Shown here piece by piece: positions 21,562 through 29,699 of a DNA stretch of 64,000 nucleotides (within the stretch, counting starts at the first letter, position 1; each line of letters opens with the position of its first letter). Made by a program: the position numbers and the translations under genes. The notes under the pieces were generated by a model, which ran no database searches, was not told the origin of the DNA, and was given only the letters and a program-made list of their open reading frames with translations. Source of the stretch: Pseudolabrys sp. Root1462 (GTDB lineage Bacteria > Pseudomonadota > Alphaproteobacteria > Rhizobiales > Xanthobacteraceae); the NCBI RefSeq assembly GCF_001426945.1, contig NZ_LMFS01000004.1, positions 39,774 to 103,773 on the forward strand. Reading direction: 5' to 3'.

Positions 21562-21990
21562 ATGCCGGATTTCACCCTCCACCCCCAGCTCGTCGCCGAC
21601 ACCGTCGAGGTCGGCGACCTCGCGCTGTGCCGCGTGCTGCTGTCGAACGACGCCAATTATCCGTGGCTGATCCTGGTGCCGCGGCGGCCGGATATCGTCG
21701 AGCTGATCGATCTGACGGCGGTGGACCGCGCCGCCCTCAGCGCCGAGATCGACGCCGCCGCACGGGCGCTCAAGGCCACCGTCCCGTGCGAAAAGCTCAA
21801 CGTCGCCGCCCTCGGCAATATGGTGCCGCAACTGCATGTCCACATCATCGCCCGGCGGCACGGCGATCCGGCCTGGCCCAAGCCGGTCTGGGGCGCGGTT
21901 CCGGCGATCGCCTACAATCCCGCCGTTCGCGACGGCTTTGTGACGGCGTTGCAGCGCGCCCTCGACGTCGCCGCGATCAAGGAATTGTAA
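21562..21990 (+). CDS. HIT family protein
   Basis: A 142-residue nucleotide-binding hydrolase or transferase of the histidine triad superfamily. The triad region reads NMVPQLHVHIIARRHGDPAWPKPVWG; His92 and His94 are present, while the first triad position is Gln90, as is normal for this proteobacterial subgroup. The N-terminal half (HPQLVADTVEVGDLALCRVLL, YPWLILVPRR) is also typical. The ATG at 21562 has AAGGAG upstream. Long in-frame extension to 21319 runs through the SRP RNA on the other strand and was rejected. It precedes nudC by 31 bases. The substrate is unknown. Confidence 0.9.
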   Translation: MPDFTLHPQLVADTVEVGDLALCRVLLSNDANYPWLILVPRRPDIVELIDLTAVDRAALSAEIDAAARALKATVPCEKLNVAALGNMVPQLHVHIIARRHGDPAWPKPVWGAVPAIAYNPAVRDGFVTALQRALDVAAIKEL

Positions 21991-22021
21991 AGCCAGCCCG
22001 CATTGCGCTCCTTGGGCCGCC

Positions 22022-22999
22022 ATGCCAGTTTCCGCGCCGATGTCCGACCGTCCGATTCCGCAGTCACTTCCCTTTCCAAAACCGGTTCTCGGTTATGCCG
22101 ACAGCCGCATCGAGCGCGCCGCCGAACTGCGCACCAATACGGCCGCGCTCGAGGCGATGGCGGCCGATAAACGCGCCGGCGCTTATGTCATCGGCGGCGA
22201 GATGATCGTCGCCAAACGCGGCGAACCGAACGAGCCGCTGTTCACGCTCGAGGAAGCGCGCCGTTTCGGCCCGGCCGAGGAAACCGCATTTCTCGGCCAT
22301 CTCGACGGCGCGCCGCGTTTCGGTTTCGGCATTCCGCCCGCAGCGGCCGAAGCGCTGAAGGCGCGCGACGATCTCCTGGTCACCGACCTGCGCTCGATCG
22401 CGGTGCAAGGCCTGGTCGATGGCGTGCATTTGCCGCCGATCGCCGAGGCCAAGGCGGTGCTGCACTGGCATCAGCGCCACCGCTTCTGCTCGAATTGCGG
22501 CGTCAGGACCGACGCCGTCGATGCCGGCTGGAAGCGGCTGTGTCCGTCGTGCAAGACCGAGCACTTCCCGCGCACCGACCCGGTCGTCATCATGCTGATC
22601 GTCGATGGCGATCAATGCCTGCTCGGCCGTTCGCCGCGCTTTGCCCCGACCATGTGGTCGTGCCTCGCCGGCTTCATCGAACCGGGCGAAGCGATCGAGG
22701 ACGCGGTACGCCGCGAAACCCGCGAGGAAGCCGGCATCCTGTGCGGCCGCGTCACATATTATCGCTCCCAACCCTGGCCGTTTCCGACCTCGCTGATGAT
22801 CGGCTGCCACGCCGAGGCGAAAAGCCGCGACATCGTCGTCGATGCCACGGAACTCGAGGCCGCCCGCTGGTTTAGCAAGGATGAGACCATCACGATGCTG
22901 ACGCGCACGCATGCGGAGGGCCTGACCACGCCGCCGCCGGTTGCGATCGCGCATCACATCATCCGCGCCTGGGTAGAGGACGACATTCGATTTGACTGA
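22022..22999 (+). CDS. nudC: NAD(+) diphosphatase / NAD-cap hydrolase NudC
   Basis: Cleaves NAD(H) to NMN(H) and AMP, and removes NAD caps from RNA. The 325-residue product has an N-terminal domain, a zinc ribbon (CSNCG and CPSCKTEHFPRTDP), then a NUDIX box GFIEPGEAIEDAVRRETREE followed by AGI, and the SQPWPFP motif that separates NudC from other NUDIX enzymes. An alternative ATG lies six codons downstream (MSDRPIP). It overlaps the next gene by eight bases, which suggests one transcript with the HIT and PfkB genes. Confidence 0.95.
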   Translation: MPVSAPMSDRPIPQSLPFPKPVLGYADSRIERAAELRTNTAALEAMAADKRAGAYVIGGEMIVAKRGEPNEPLFTLEEARRFGPAEETAFLGHLDGAPRFGFGIPPAAAEALKARDDLLVTDLRSIAVQGLVDGVHLPPIAEAKAVLHWHQRHRFCSNCGVRTDAVDAGWKRLCPSCKTEHFPRTDPVVIMLIVDGDQCLLGRSPRFAPTMWSCLAGFIEPGEAIEDAVRRETREEAGILCGRVTYYRSQPWPFPTSLMIGCHAEAKSRDIVVDATELEAARWFSKDETITMLTRTHAEGLTTPPPVAIAHHIIRAWVEDDIRFD

Positions 23000-23912
23000 A
23001 CCGAAGGCAACTGTCCGCATCGTCTGCGCCGGCGGCGCCGTGCAGGACAATGTGATGCGGGTTGAGAAATTCCCCGAGCCCGGCGGCAAGGTTTCCGCGA
23101 CCGACTTCATCGTCACCAGTGGCGGACAGGCCGGAAACGCCGCGGTGGCGATGGCGCGTTTGGGCGCCCGCGTCACCTACATCGGCGCGGTCGGCGACGA
23201 GCATGATGACGTCGCCAATTCCATTCTCCGGGCTTTCGCGAAAGAGAATATCGATATCTCGAAAGCCATCCGCGTTCCGGGCGCGCGCTCGGCGGCCTCG
23301 CTCATCATGCTCGACGCGCAGGGCGAGAAGATGATCGCGACTTTGCGGCCGCAAGGTCTGCACGCCGCGGTGCCGGACGATCCGGCGGGCACCGTCGCGC
23401 AGGCCGACGCCGTCATGCTCGACAACCGCTACAGCAATATCAGCCTGCCGATCTGCCAAGCCGCGAAAGCGTGCGGCATTCCCCGCGTGCTCGATTTCGA
23501 CAAGCCGACGCCGACGGACGATCCGCTGTTCCAGTGCTGCTCGCACGTCATCTGCTCGGCCGACGCGATCCGCGAAGCGACTGGCGTCGCCGATCTCCCC
23601 GGCGCACTGAAGAAACTCGGTGCCAGCTTTTCCGGCTTTCTCGCCGTGACCAATGGACCGCAGGGTGTCTATTGGCTCGATGACGGCGCGGTGCGCCACC
23701 TCGATGCCTTCCAGGTTGAGGCGGTGGATACGCTAGGCGCCGGCGATACGTTCCACGGCGCTTTCGCCGTGCGCTTTGTCGAGAGCCGCGACGTCGTCGA
23801 TGCCATGCGCTTTGCCGCCGCCGCAGCGGCGATCAAATGCACGCGTTTCGGCGGCTTGATGGGCGCCGCGACGCGCGCCGAAGTCGAGGCGTTCCTGAAA
23901 GAACACGCCTAG
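22992..23912 (+). CDS. PfkB family carbohydrate kinase
   Basis: A 306-residue ATP-dependent sugar or nucleoside kinase of the ribokinase family. N-terminal signature GGQAGNAAVAMARLGARVTYIGAVGDE and the C-terminal anion-hole motif DTLGAGDTFHGAFA are both clear, the Asp of GAGD being the catalytic base. The start is TTG at 22992, overlapping nudC by eight bases. The sequence resembles the ribokinase/sulfofructose-kinase side of the family, but no sugar catabolic genes are adjacent, so the substrate remains open. Confidence 0.88.
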   Translation: MTEPKATVRIVCAGGAVQDNVMRVEKFPEPGGKVSATDFIVTSGGQAGNAAVAMARLGARVTYIGAVGDEHDDVANSILRAFAKENIDISKAIRVPGARSAASLIMLDAQGEKMIATLRPQGLHAAVPDDPAGTVAQADAVMLDNRYSNISLPICQAAKACGIPRVLDFDKPTPTDDPLFQCCSHVICSADAIREATGVADLPGALKKLGASFSGFLAVTNGPQGVYWLDDGAVRHLDAFQVEAVDTLGAGDTFHGAFAVRFVESRDVVDAMRFAAAAAAIKCTRFGGLMGAATRAEVEAFLKEHA

Positions 23913-23965
23913 TTCGCGGCCTTTAGGGGACGCGAGCGGAGTTCGCGGCCCCGAACGACCAGCGA

Positions 23966-24121
23966 CTAATTATTCTTCGATGGACACGGCGCGCCGCAAG
24001 GCGCGCAGGCGCCGGCGAAATCTTCCGGCGACACCGCGCGCCCGCTCGACGGGCTTGTCAGGTGATTGCCGACAATGGCGACGAAAGCGACCAGCGTCAC
24101 GACGATGTAAACCTTCCTCAT
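23966..24121 (-). CDS. Small cysteine-rich membrane peptide
   Basis: A 51-residue ORF: MRKVYIVVTLVAFVAIVGNH, then a polar linker and the tail ACAPCGAPCPSKNN. It has one N-terminal hydrophobic helix and three cysteines spaced CxxCxxxC, predicted to lie in the periplasm. The ATG is five bases after the stop of the YeeE-type transporter, with GGGAG upstream inside that gene's end, so it is very likely co-translated. I do not recognise a family. Its position between a thiosulfate-type transporter and the end of the operon suggests a role in sulfur or thiol handling; this is inference only. Confidence 0.65.
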   Translation of the reverse strand: MRKVYIVVTLVAFVAIVGNHLTSPSSGRAVSPEDFAGACAPCGAPCPSKNN

Positions 24122-24126
24122 AAGAT

Positions 24127-25272
24127 TTACTCCCGCGACAGGCCGAACAGCGGCCGCAAGCGGATGCCGATCAGGCTGCCGACAAGCGCCATCGCGAACC
24201 ACACCCAGCCATGCAGCGAGCCGGAGGCGACACCGCCGACAAAGGCGCCGATGTTGCAGCCGAAGCCCAGGCGCGCGCCCCAGCCCATCAGCAGGCCGCC
24301 GACCGCGGCGGCGAGCAGCGAGCCGAGCGGCGGCCACGGCGCGTTGGCGTAACGCTTGGTCGCGGCGGCCGCGGCCATGGCGCCGAAGATGATGCCGAAG
24401 TCGGTGAGGCTCGATGTGTCGGACAAGACGGATTCGGCAAGCGCGTGCTTCGGGCCCGCCCACTGCCAGAACGCGGCCTGCGAGAAGTCGTAGCCCAGCG
24501 CCTGGAAGATCTTGGCGCCCCACACCGTGTAGCCGAACGTCACGCTCCACGGATGGCCGCCGGCGAAGAATACGAAGACGCACAGCAGGCCGATGACGAT
24601 GCCGCCGATGATGTAATTGCGCGACGGCTTGTAGTTGGCGCCGCGCTTGCGCGCCACGGTGATCATGATCGCGGCGGCGACGGCGAGACTCGCCAATGTC
24701 GCGATCAATCCGCCCCACGGCCCGAGATAATCCGAAGCCAGAATGGGATCGAGGCCGCCCATGGCGAGGAATGCCGGCAGTGACAGCGAGCCGAACACGC
24801 TGCCGATGACGAAGAACGCCAAGGTAATCAACATGCGGCCGGAGCCGCCGCCGACCGTGTAGAGGGTGCCGGAGCCGCAGCCATTGCCGAGCTGCATGCC
24901 GACGCCGAACACCAGAGCCCCGATGATGAGCGACGGCCCGAGGGGCGCTATGGCGCCGCCATAGCCTTGCCAGAGCGCCGCCACCGGCACGACCGCGACT
25001 GCAGCGATGGCGATGACGATGAGACCGCCGATGAGGCCACCGGCTTCGCCGCGCGTCAGGAAGCGCCGCCACGACGCGGTATAACTGAACTCGGCCTTCA
25101 GGAAGGCGACGCCGAGCCCGAAGCCGCCGATGATCAGCGCGGCCGAGGCCCGCTGTCCGTCGAGCAGCACCAGCGCGACGAGGACCGCCGTGGCGAGGAT
25201 GGAAATGGCGAGGAACAGATAATCGGCGCGCGGCGCGGCGGCCGAGGGAGCGGAAATGGTCGCGGTAGACAT
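24127..25272 (-). CDS. YeeE/YedE family transporter, thiosulfate importer-like
   Basis: Inner-membrane protein of about 381 residues with some ten hydrophobic helices. It carries the two conserved cysteine motifs of the TsuA/YeeE family, GNGCGSGTLY and GFGCNIGAF, which in characterised members relay thiosulfate through the pore. The neighbouring rhodanese (thiosulfate sulfurtransferase) on the same strand supports thiosulfate or another sulfur compound as substrate. The start MSTATIS at 25272 was chosen; an ATG eight codons earlier is possible. The gene is preceded by the rhodanese gene with a 90-base gap. Confidence 0.9.
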   Translation of the reverse strand: MSTATISAPSAAAPRADYLFLAISILATAVLVALVLLDGQRASAALIIGGFGLGVAFLKAEFSYTASWRRFLTRGEAGGLIGGLIVIAIAAVAVVPVAALWQGYGGAIAPLGPSLIIGALVFGVGMQLGNGCGSGTLYTVGGGSGRMLITLAFFVIGSVFGSLSLPAFLAMGGLDPILASDYLGPWGGLIATLASLAVAAAIMITVARKRGANYKPSRNYIIGGIVIGLLCVFVFFAGGHPWSVTFGYTVWGAKIFQALGYDFSQAAFWQWAGPKHALAESVLSDTSSLTDFGIIFGAMAAAAATKRYANAPWPPLGSLLAAAVGGLLMGWGARLGFGCNIGAFVGGVASGSLHGWVWFAMALVGSLIGIRLRPLFGLSRE

Positions 25273-25362
25273 GGCTGGCTTTCTTGGCGTCGTCACGAGA
25301 TGAAGCGCGCGCCTCGTCAGCGCGCGCTTCCGCAGAACGGGGGAAACTCGGAAGTCAGCCTA

Positions 25363-26334
25363 TCACGAACCCAGGCCGAGCGCCTTCTTCAGGTCATCCC
25401 ACTTGGTGCGGGACGATTCGATCGGGCGCGTCGCGTCCGCGGTCCACTCGACCATGGAACCGTCGTAGAGGCTGACATCCTTGCGGCCGAGCAATTCGTG
25501 CAGGACGAACCAGTCGGTCGCGGCCCAGTGCCCGGTGTTGCAATAGGCCACCGCCGGCCCCTGCGGCAGATGCGAAGCGAGGGAAACCAGTTCGGCGCGC
25601 GGCTTCAGCTTGTTGGCGTGCGCGTCGTAGAAGCTGGCGCTGTCGAGACTGACCGCACCGGGAATATGCCCATAGGCCTTGGCGGCAGGCGCCTTTTCCT
25701 TGCCTTCGAAGAACGAGGCGGGACGCGCGTCGATCAGAGTCGCGTTCTTGGCGGTCTCGACCTTCTTCACGTCATCGGCCTTCGACAACAGGCTGCTGTT
25801 GAGGGTCGCGGTGAAGATCGTCGGTGACGGCTTCTTGATGCCGTTTTCAAGCGGCAAGCCGGCCGCTTTCCAGGCGGCGACGCCGCCGTCGAGGATCGAA
25901 ACGTTGTTCACGCCGACGATTTTCAGCGTCCAGTAGGTGCGCGCCGCCGAACCGAAATCGGTGAAATTCACGCCGGCCGGGACGACGACGACATGGGTAC
26001 TCTCGTCGATGCCGAGATCGCCGATCAGCTTCTCGAGCTCAGGGACGGTCGGCAGCATGAACGGCACGTCGTTGCGCGTCACGCGCCAGCCGGCCTTGTC
26101 GTAATCGCTGTGCACCGCGCCGGGAATGTGGGCTTCTTCGTAAGCCTTGGCGCCGCCGCCGTCGATCGCGGAGCGGATGTCGAGGACGAGAACGTTCTTG
26201 TCGGTGAGGTGCTCCTTGAGCCAGGAGACGCCGACCAGCGGCTGCGTCTCGGCGGCCGACGCGGAGAAGGTCGCGCTCAGCGACACCAGGGCGGCAAGGC
26301 TCGCAGCAACAAGCGGGGCGAAGAATTTTCTCAT
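25363..26334 (-). CDS. Periplasmic thiosulfate/3-mercaptopyruvate sulfurtransferase
   Basis: Two-domain rhodanese of 323 residues with a signal peptide (MRKFFAPLVAASLAALVSLSATFSASA). The N-terminal domain (about 35-165) is inactive-type, with the cysteine position lost. The C-terminal domain (about 185-310) has the active-site loop YCNTGHWA with catalytic Cys265. Such enzymes move sulfane sulfur from thiosulfate or mercaptopyruvate to a thiol acceptor; export suggests action before uptake. It is first gene of the rhodanese-YeeE-small peptide operon and divergent from an Lrp-family regulator. Confidence 0.92.
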   Translation of the reverse strand: MRKFFAPLVAASLAALVSLSATFSASAAETQPLVGVSWLKEHLTDKNVLVLDIRSAIDGGGAKAYEEAHIPGAVHSDYDKAGWRVTRNDVPFMLPTVPELEKLIGDLGIDESTHVVVVPAGVNFTDFGSAARTYWTLKIVGVNNVSILDGGVAAWKAAGLPLENGIKKPSPTIFTATLNSSLLSKADDVKKVETAKNATLIDARPASFFEGKEKAPAAKAYGHIPGAVSLDSASFYDAHANKLKPRAELVSLASHLPQGPAVAYCNTGHWAATDWFVLHELLGRKDVSLYDGSMVEWTADATRPIESSRTKWDDLKKALGLGS

Positions 26335-26498
26335 GACCGGGACCCATTCGAAACAAGGCACCTGCCGGCGCCATCACATGGCCCTTGAAATAGAATATTT
26401 TTCTCTGTAAAGACAGTACCGTTGTTCAAATAAGAAAATCCTTCTAGCCGCTGCGCTGCCCGTAGATCAACGATCCTGCCTTTTCAGGGAAACAGAGA

Positions 26499-26969
26499 AT
26501 GGACGCCATCGACCGCAAGATCCTCGCCGTGGTCCAGGACAACGCCTCGCTGTCCGTCGCCGAAATCGGCCAGCGCGTCGGCCTGTCGTCCACGCCGTGC
26601 TGGAAGCGCCTGCAGCGGCTCGAGGCCGACGGCGTCATCACCAAGCGCGTCGCGCTGATCGATCCGGAAAAGGTCGGCCTCGGCATCACCGTGTTCGTTT
26701 CGGTGGAGACCGGCGACCATTCGCAGGACTGGCTGAAGAACTTCGCCGACGTCGTGAACGCGATGCCGGAGGTGATGGAATTCTACCGAATGGCGGGCGA
26801 CGTCGATTACGTGCTGCGCGTCGTCGTTCAGGACATGGCGAGCTACGATACTTTCTATAAAAAGCTGATCGCCACGGTGCCGCTGAAGAACGTCACGTCG
26901 CGCTTCGCCATGGAGCGCATCAAGTCGACGACGGCGTTGCCGCTGGTCGAGCCGAAACCGGCGCGCTGA
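26499..26969 (+). CDS. Lrp/AsnC family regulator, DecR-like
   Basis: A 156-residue regulator with an N-terminal helix-turn-helix (about 18-41, LSVAEIGQRVGLSSTPCWKRLQRLE) and a C-terminal RAM ligand domain (GDVDYVLRVVVQDMASYDTFY). The cysteine in the recognition helix (STPCWKRLQRLE) is characteristic of the DecR/CyuR (YbaO) branch, which senses cysteine and controls cysteine desulfidation in E. coli. Being divergent from the rhodanese operon, it probably controls that operon in response to a sulfur amino acid. The 164 bases between them should hold both promoters. Confidence 0.88.
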   Translation: MDAIDRKILAVVQDNASLSVAEIGQRVGLSSTPCWKRLQRLEADGVITKRVALIDPEKVGLGITVFVSVETGDHSQDWLKNFADVVNAMPEVMEFYRMAGDVDYVLRVVVQDMASYDTFYKKLIATVPLKNVTSRFAMERIKSTTALPLVEPKPAR

Positions 26970-26979
26970 CCAAGAACCG

Positions 26980-27543
26980 TCAGCTACAGGCGGTGCCGTT
27001 ATAGGTCGGCGAAGTCTGGCGCGGCGCCATGTACATCTTGTCCGCCAGATTGAGCGATCCGGTGATGTTGTAGCCGACGGTCGGCGCGTAGGCGTAGCTG
27101 GCCTCGGCGAGGACGAGTTGCGTGTTGGCGACCGCGAGCGCCGAGGGCAAGGTCATGGTGCCGGAATTCGCCGTGCCGTTGCGCGTCACGCTCCATTTGA
27201 CCGTCGCCTTCTTGGTGGCGTCGATGTTGATGCAGGTGATCGTCATCTTCAGCTTGCTGGCGTCGTAGGGCTGGATGATGCCGCTCGACGCATTGAGAAT
27301 GTTGGTCATGTCGCTGGTCGAGATCGTCGTCACCTGCGCCGACAGGTTGGCAAGCGCTGCGGCGGTGAGGCTGACCTTGCGATCGACCGCCACGGCATCG
27401 GACACTTCGACACAGCCGAAATACAGACAGATCATGATCGGCGCGACCAGCGCGAACTCGACCGCGGAAACGCCACGACGATCGCGGACGAAGCGGCTGC
27501 GGCGAGGGCCGGCGATGAATGTCAGCACGCGATGGCTCAGCAT
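26980..27543 (-). CDS. TadE-like pseudopilin
   Basis: A 187-residue protein with a type IVb-like N-terminus: basic RRSRFVRDRRG, then VSAVEFALVAPIMICLYFGCVEVSDA as a hydrophobic helix. This is the TadE pattern, in which the CpaA prepilin peptidase cuts after the glycine and Glu at position 5 is kept. The rest is a periplasmic domain with two cysteines (TCINID and the terminal CS). It overlaps the upstream TadE-like gene by seven bases, so the two are a coupled minor-pilin pair. TadE proteins are needed for Flp pilus assembly. Confidence 0.85.
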   Translation of the reverse strand: MLSHRVLTFIAGPRRSRFVRDRRGVSAVEFALVAPIMICLYFGCVEVSDAVAVDRKVSLTAAALANLSAQVTTISTSDMTNILNASSGIIQPYDASKLKMTITCINIDATKKATVKWSVTRNGTANSGTMTLPSALAVANTQLVLAEASYAYAPTVGYNITGSLNLADKMYMAPRQTSPTYNGTACS

Positions 27544-28112
27544 GCGTTGCTCCCGCCATAGGGCTCGTTACGGAAGACCGATGTCGCGACCAGCAGCCGC
27601 TTGTTGCCGTTCAGATTCGCCAGATTGTTGCCGAGCAGCGAAACGTAGATCGGCCACTGGTAATACAGCGACACCTTGACGATGCAGCCCGGTCCGCCGG
27701 GCGTATAGGCCATCTTGGTGCTGTCGAACTGTCCATTCGAGACTGGCGAGGCTGCCGCGGTCACCGAGCTAAAGTCCGAGTAGGTCTTGACGTCGACATA
27801 GACGCCGCCGTTGCAATCGAACAGGCCGGCGATACGGCTGCACACCTGGTTCTTGAAATCGGTGGCGCTGAAGCCGTTGGTCTGCGCCTGTCCGGTCATG
27901 ATCAGCCGCGCGGAATCGGCAGTCGCGGCTTCCAGCGTCTGCCCGGCAAAGAACACCAGCGCGGATTCGATGATGGCGAAGGTCAGCGCCAGGAACGGAG
28001 TTGCCACGAGCGCGAATTCGACGGCGGCGGCGCCGCTCTGCTGCTTGATGAAGCGCCGACCGATGCCGCCGCGCCAGCAGCCGCCGATGCGTTTCCTTAT
28101 TTTACCGAACAT
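27537..28112 (-). CDS. TadE-like pseudopilin
   Basis: A second minor pilin, 191 residues. N-terminal IKQQSGAAAVEFALVATPFLALTFAIIESALVFF matches the TadE cleavage and helix region (cut after Gly, Glu at +5). The periplasmic part has several cysteines (QVCSRIAGLFDCNG, GCIV, terminal C) likely to form disulfides. It is transcribed ahead of the first TadE gene. No vWA-domain TadG is found in this window. Confidence 0.87.
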   Translation of the reverse strand: MFGKIRKRIGGCWRGGIGRRFIKQQSGAAAVEFALVATPFLALTFAIIESALVFFAGQTLEAATADSARLIMTGQAQTNGFSATDFKNQVCSRIAGLFDCNGGVYVDVKTYSDFSSVTAAASPVSNGQFDSTKMAYTPGGPGCIVKVSLYYQWPIYVSLLGNNLANLNGNKRLLVATSVFRNEPYGGSNAC

Positions 28113-28211
28113 GGCAGAGGTCCCAACGGCTCGCTAATGCGCCCAGCCGAGGTCCTTATAGCGAGACGGCGTTGTCGATTTCTTGCGCGCAATGACGAAA
28201 ACGCCGGGACC

Positions 28212-28251
28212 GCGGTTTAACGTCCGCTAACCATGACGGGACGTTAACCGC
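28212..28251. promoter_or_regulatory. Inverted repeat with CtrA-like half sites
   Basis: A 14-base inverted repeat, GCGGTTTAACGTCC (28212-28225) and GGGACGTTAACCGC (28238-28251), with one bulged base. It encloses CTAACCAT at 28227-28234 and includes TTAACC at 28244-28249. It lies upstream of the TadE-like genes (start 28112) and 3' of the secretin N-domain gene. It could be a CtrA-controlled promoter, or a plain hairpin. Confidence 0.4.
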
Positions 28252-28259
28252 GCCGGGCC

Positions 28260-28751
28260 TCAGCGGGCTGAGGGTGCCGCGCCGCCGCCGCCACCACCGC
28301 CGCCGATGCGCGCGCCGGACTGGCCGAGGATATTGCCGAAGTAGGTCGCCGAGTCGCCGAGCGTCAGACGCTTCTCGCATTCCGGCGCGCAGCTATAGGA
28401 CTCGCGTTCGACGCCCTTGTACACGACGACCAGGTCCGCGCTGCCCGGCCCGGTGACCTGCACCGTTGTATCGAGGACGATCTTGCCGCTGCGGTTGAGC
28501 GCCAGCATGTTGGTCGAGCCGAAGCCCTTACCGGTCAGCACCAGCACGCCGCCGCCCTGCAGCGTGGCGTCGGCGATCAGCGGATTGCCGATGACGATGG
28601 TGGCGACGTTGTCGGGAAGCTTCATGATGCGGGCCTCGTCGACCGAGACCGTCACCGTTTCAGCCTGCGCCGCCCCCGCCAGTACACCGGCAAGCATGAC
28701 GCCCGCCATGACCGTAAGCAGGCGGCTGGGACGTCTGAACGCGGCCGACAT
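28260..28751 (-). CDS. Stand-alone pilus assembly (secretin N-terminal) domain protein
   Basis: A 163-residue exported protein: signal peptide to AGAAQA, then VSVDEARIMKLPDNVATIVIGNPLIADATL, GGGVLVLTGKGFGSTNMLAL, which is the same N-terminal domain found in CpaC-type secretins (compare 32008-33483, IGKSVAIDLPADIKDVLVADP). It has no secretin channel domain. A two-cysteine segment (SCAPECEKRL) and a poly-Gly tail follow. It may help secretin assembly or act as an adaptor; that is inference. It is on the minus strand with the TadE genes, 147 bases before them. Confidence 0.83.
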   Translation of the reverse strand: MSAAFRRPSRLLTVMAGVMLAGVLAGAAQAETVTVSVDEARIMKLPDNVATIVIGNPLIADATLQGGGVLVLTGKGFGSTNMLALNRSGKIVLDTTVQVTGPGSADLVVVYKGVERESYSCAPECEKRLTLGDSATYFGNILGQSGARIGGGGGGGGAAPSAR

Positions 28752-28871
28752 CGCATCTCTCCAACGCTACGCAATACTAAATCCCGCGCGGCCATACACG
28801 CCGGCGGGCCGAGACCGCTGCAGTTGACTGCAAATTGGTGAACGAAGTGCAAAGAGCCGGTGCGGCGTCGC

Positions 28872-29699
28872 CTACTGCCGGAACGGATAGAGCATCTGGG
28901 CGCCGAAGCTCTCGGGGAAGTGCTCGTCGTCGACGCCGTAAGCGTCCGGCAGCTCACCCTCGGGCATGTACCAGGTGCCGAACAAGATATCCCAGATCGG
29001 AAACGTGCCGGCGAAATTCATGTTGCCGCCGCGATCGGGCGAGGTGTGGTGCCAGCGGTGGAATATCGGACCGGCGAGCACGTATTTGAACGGACCCAGC
29101 GTCCAGTTCAGGTTGGCATGAACGAAGGCGGATGAGGCCGTGGTGAACGGCCCGACCCACAACATCACATTAGGCGAGATGCCGGCCAGCAGCAGCGCGG
29201 CATCGACCAATACGGTTCCGAACAGGATGTTGACCGGATGGAAGCGCGCCGCCGAGATCCAGTCCACCTCGGTCGAGGAGTGGTGGATGGCGTGGTACTT
29301 CCACATCGCCGCGCCGTGATAGAGGCGGTGGAACCAATACAGCAGAAAGTCGGAAACGACGAGGAAGGTGATCGCCTGCGCCCACAGTGGCAATCGCGCG
29401 AGCGGACCGAAGCCATCGTCGAAGAACGCCATCAGCTGGTCGCCGGTGTGGATGCCGTAGATATAGGCGGCGCCGGTCACCATCAGGCCGATGCGCACGA
29501 AGCGCGCCAGCAGCGGGATGAGGAACCAGTACAGGACGTCGGTCACGATCTCCCGCTTCCGCCACCACACCTGGCCGGGATTGCAGGCCGACCAGTGCGT
29601 CAACACGGCGAAGACCAAGCCCATCGCCAGCGTGATCGGCACGATCTTGAGCACCGTTTGTCCGGCGACCAGGAAGACAGAATAAAATTCGTTCAGCAT
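28872..29699 (-). CDS. Sterol desaturase/fatty acid hydroxylase family protein
   Basis: Integral-membrane di-iron oxidoreductase of about 275 residues. Histidine motifs are HRLYH, HAIHHSS and HRWHHTSPDRG, the classic series for the family, with five hydrophobic segments. Bacterial members act on hydroxylated lipids, hopanoids or carotenoids; the substrate here is unknown. The start was set at the ATG for MLNEFYS; a GTG at 29720 would add seven residues. It sits within the pilus locus between the TadE group and flp but has no evident pilus role. Confidence 0.85.
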   Translation of the reverse strand: MLNEFYSVFLVAGQTVLKIVPITLAMGLVFAVLTHWSACNPGQVWWRKREIVTDVLYWFLIPLLARFVRIGLMVTGAAYIYGIHTGDQLMAFFDDGFGPLARLPLWAQAITFLVVSDFLLYWFHRLYHGAAMWKYHAIHHSSTEVDWISAARFHPVNILFGTVLVDAALLLAGISPNVMLWVGPFTTASSAFVHANLNWTLGPFKYVLAGPIFHRWHHTSPDRGGNMNFAGTFPIWDILFGTWYMPEGELPDAYGVDDEHFPESFGAQMLYPFRQ

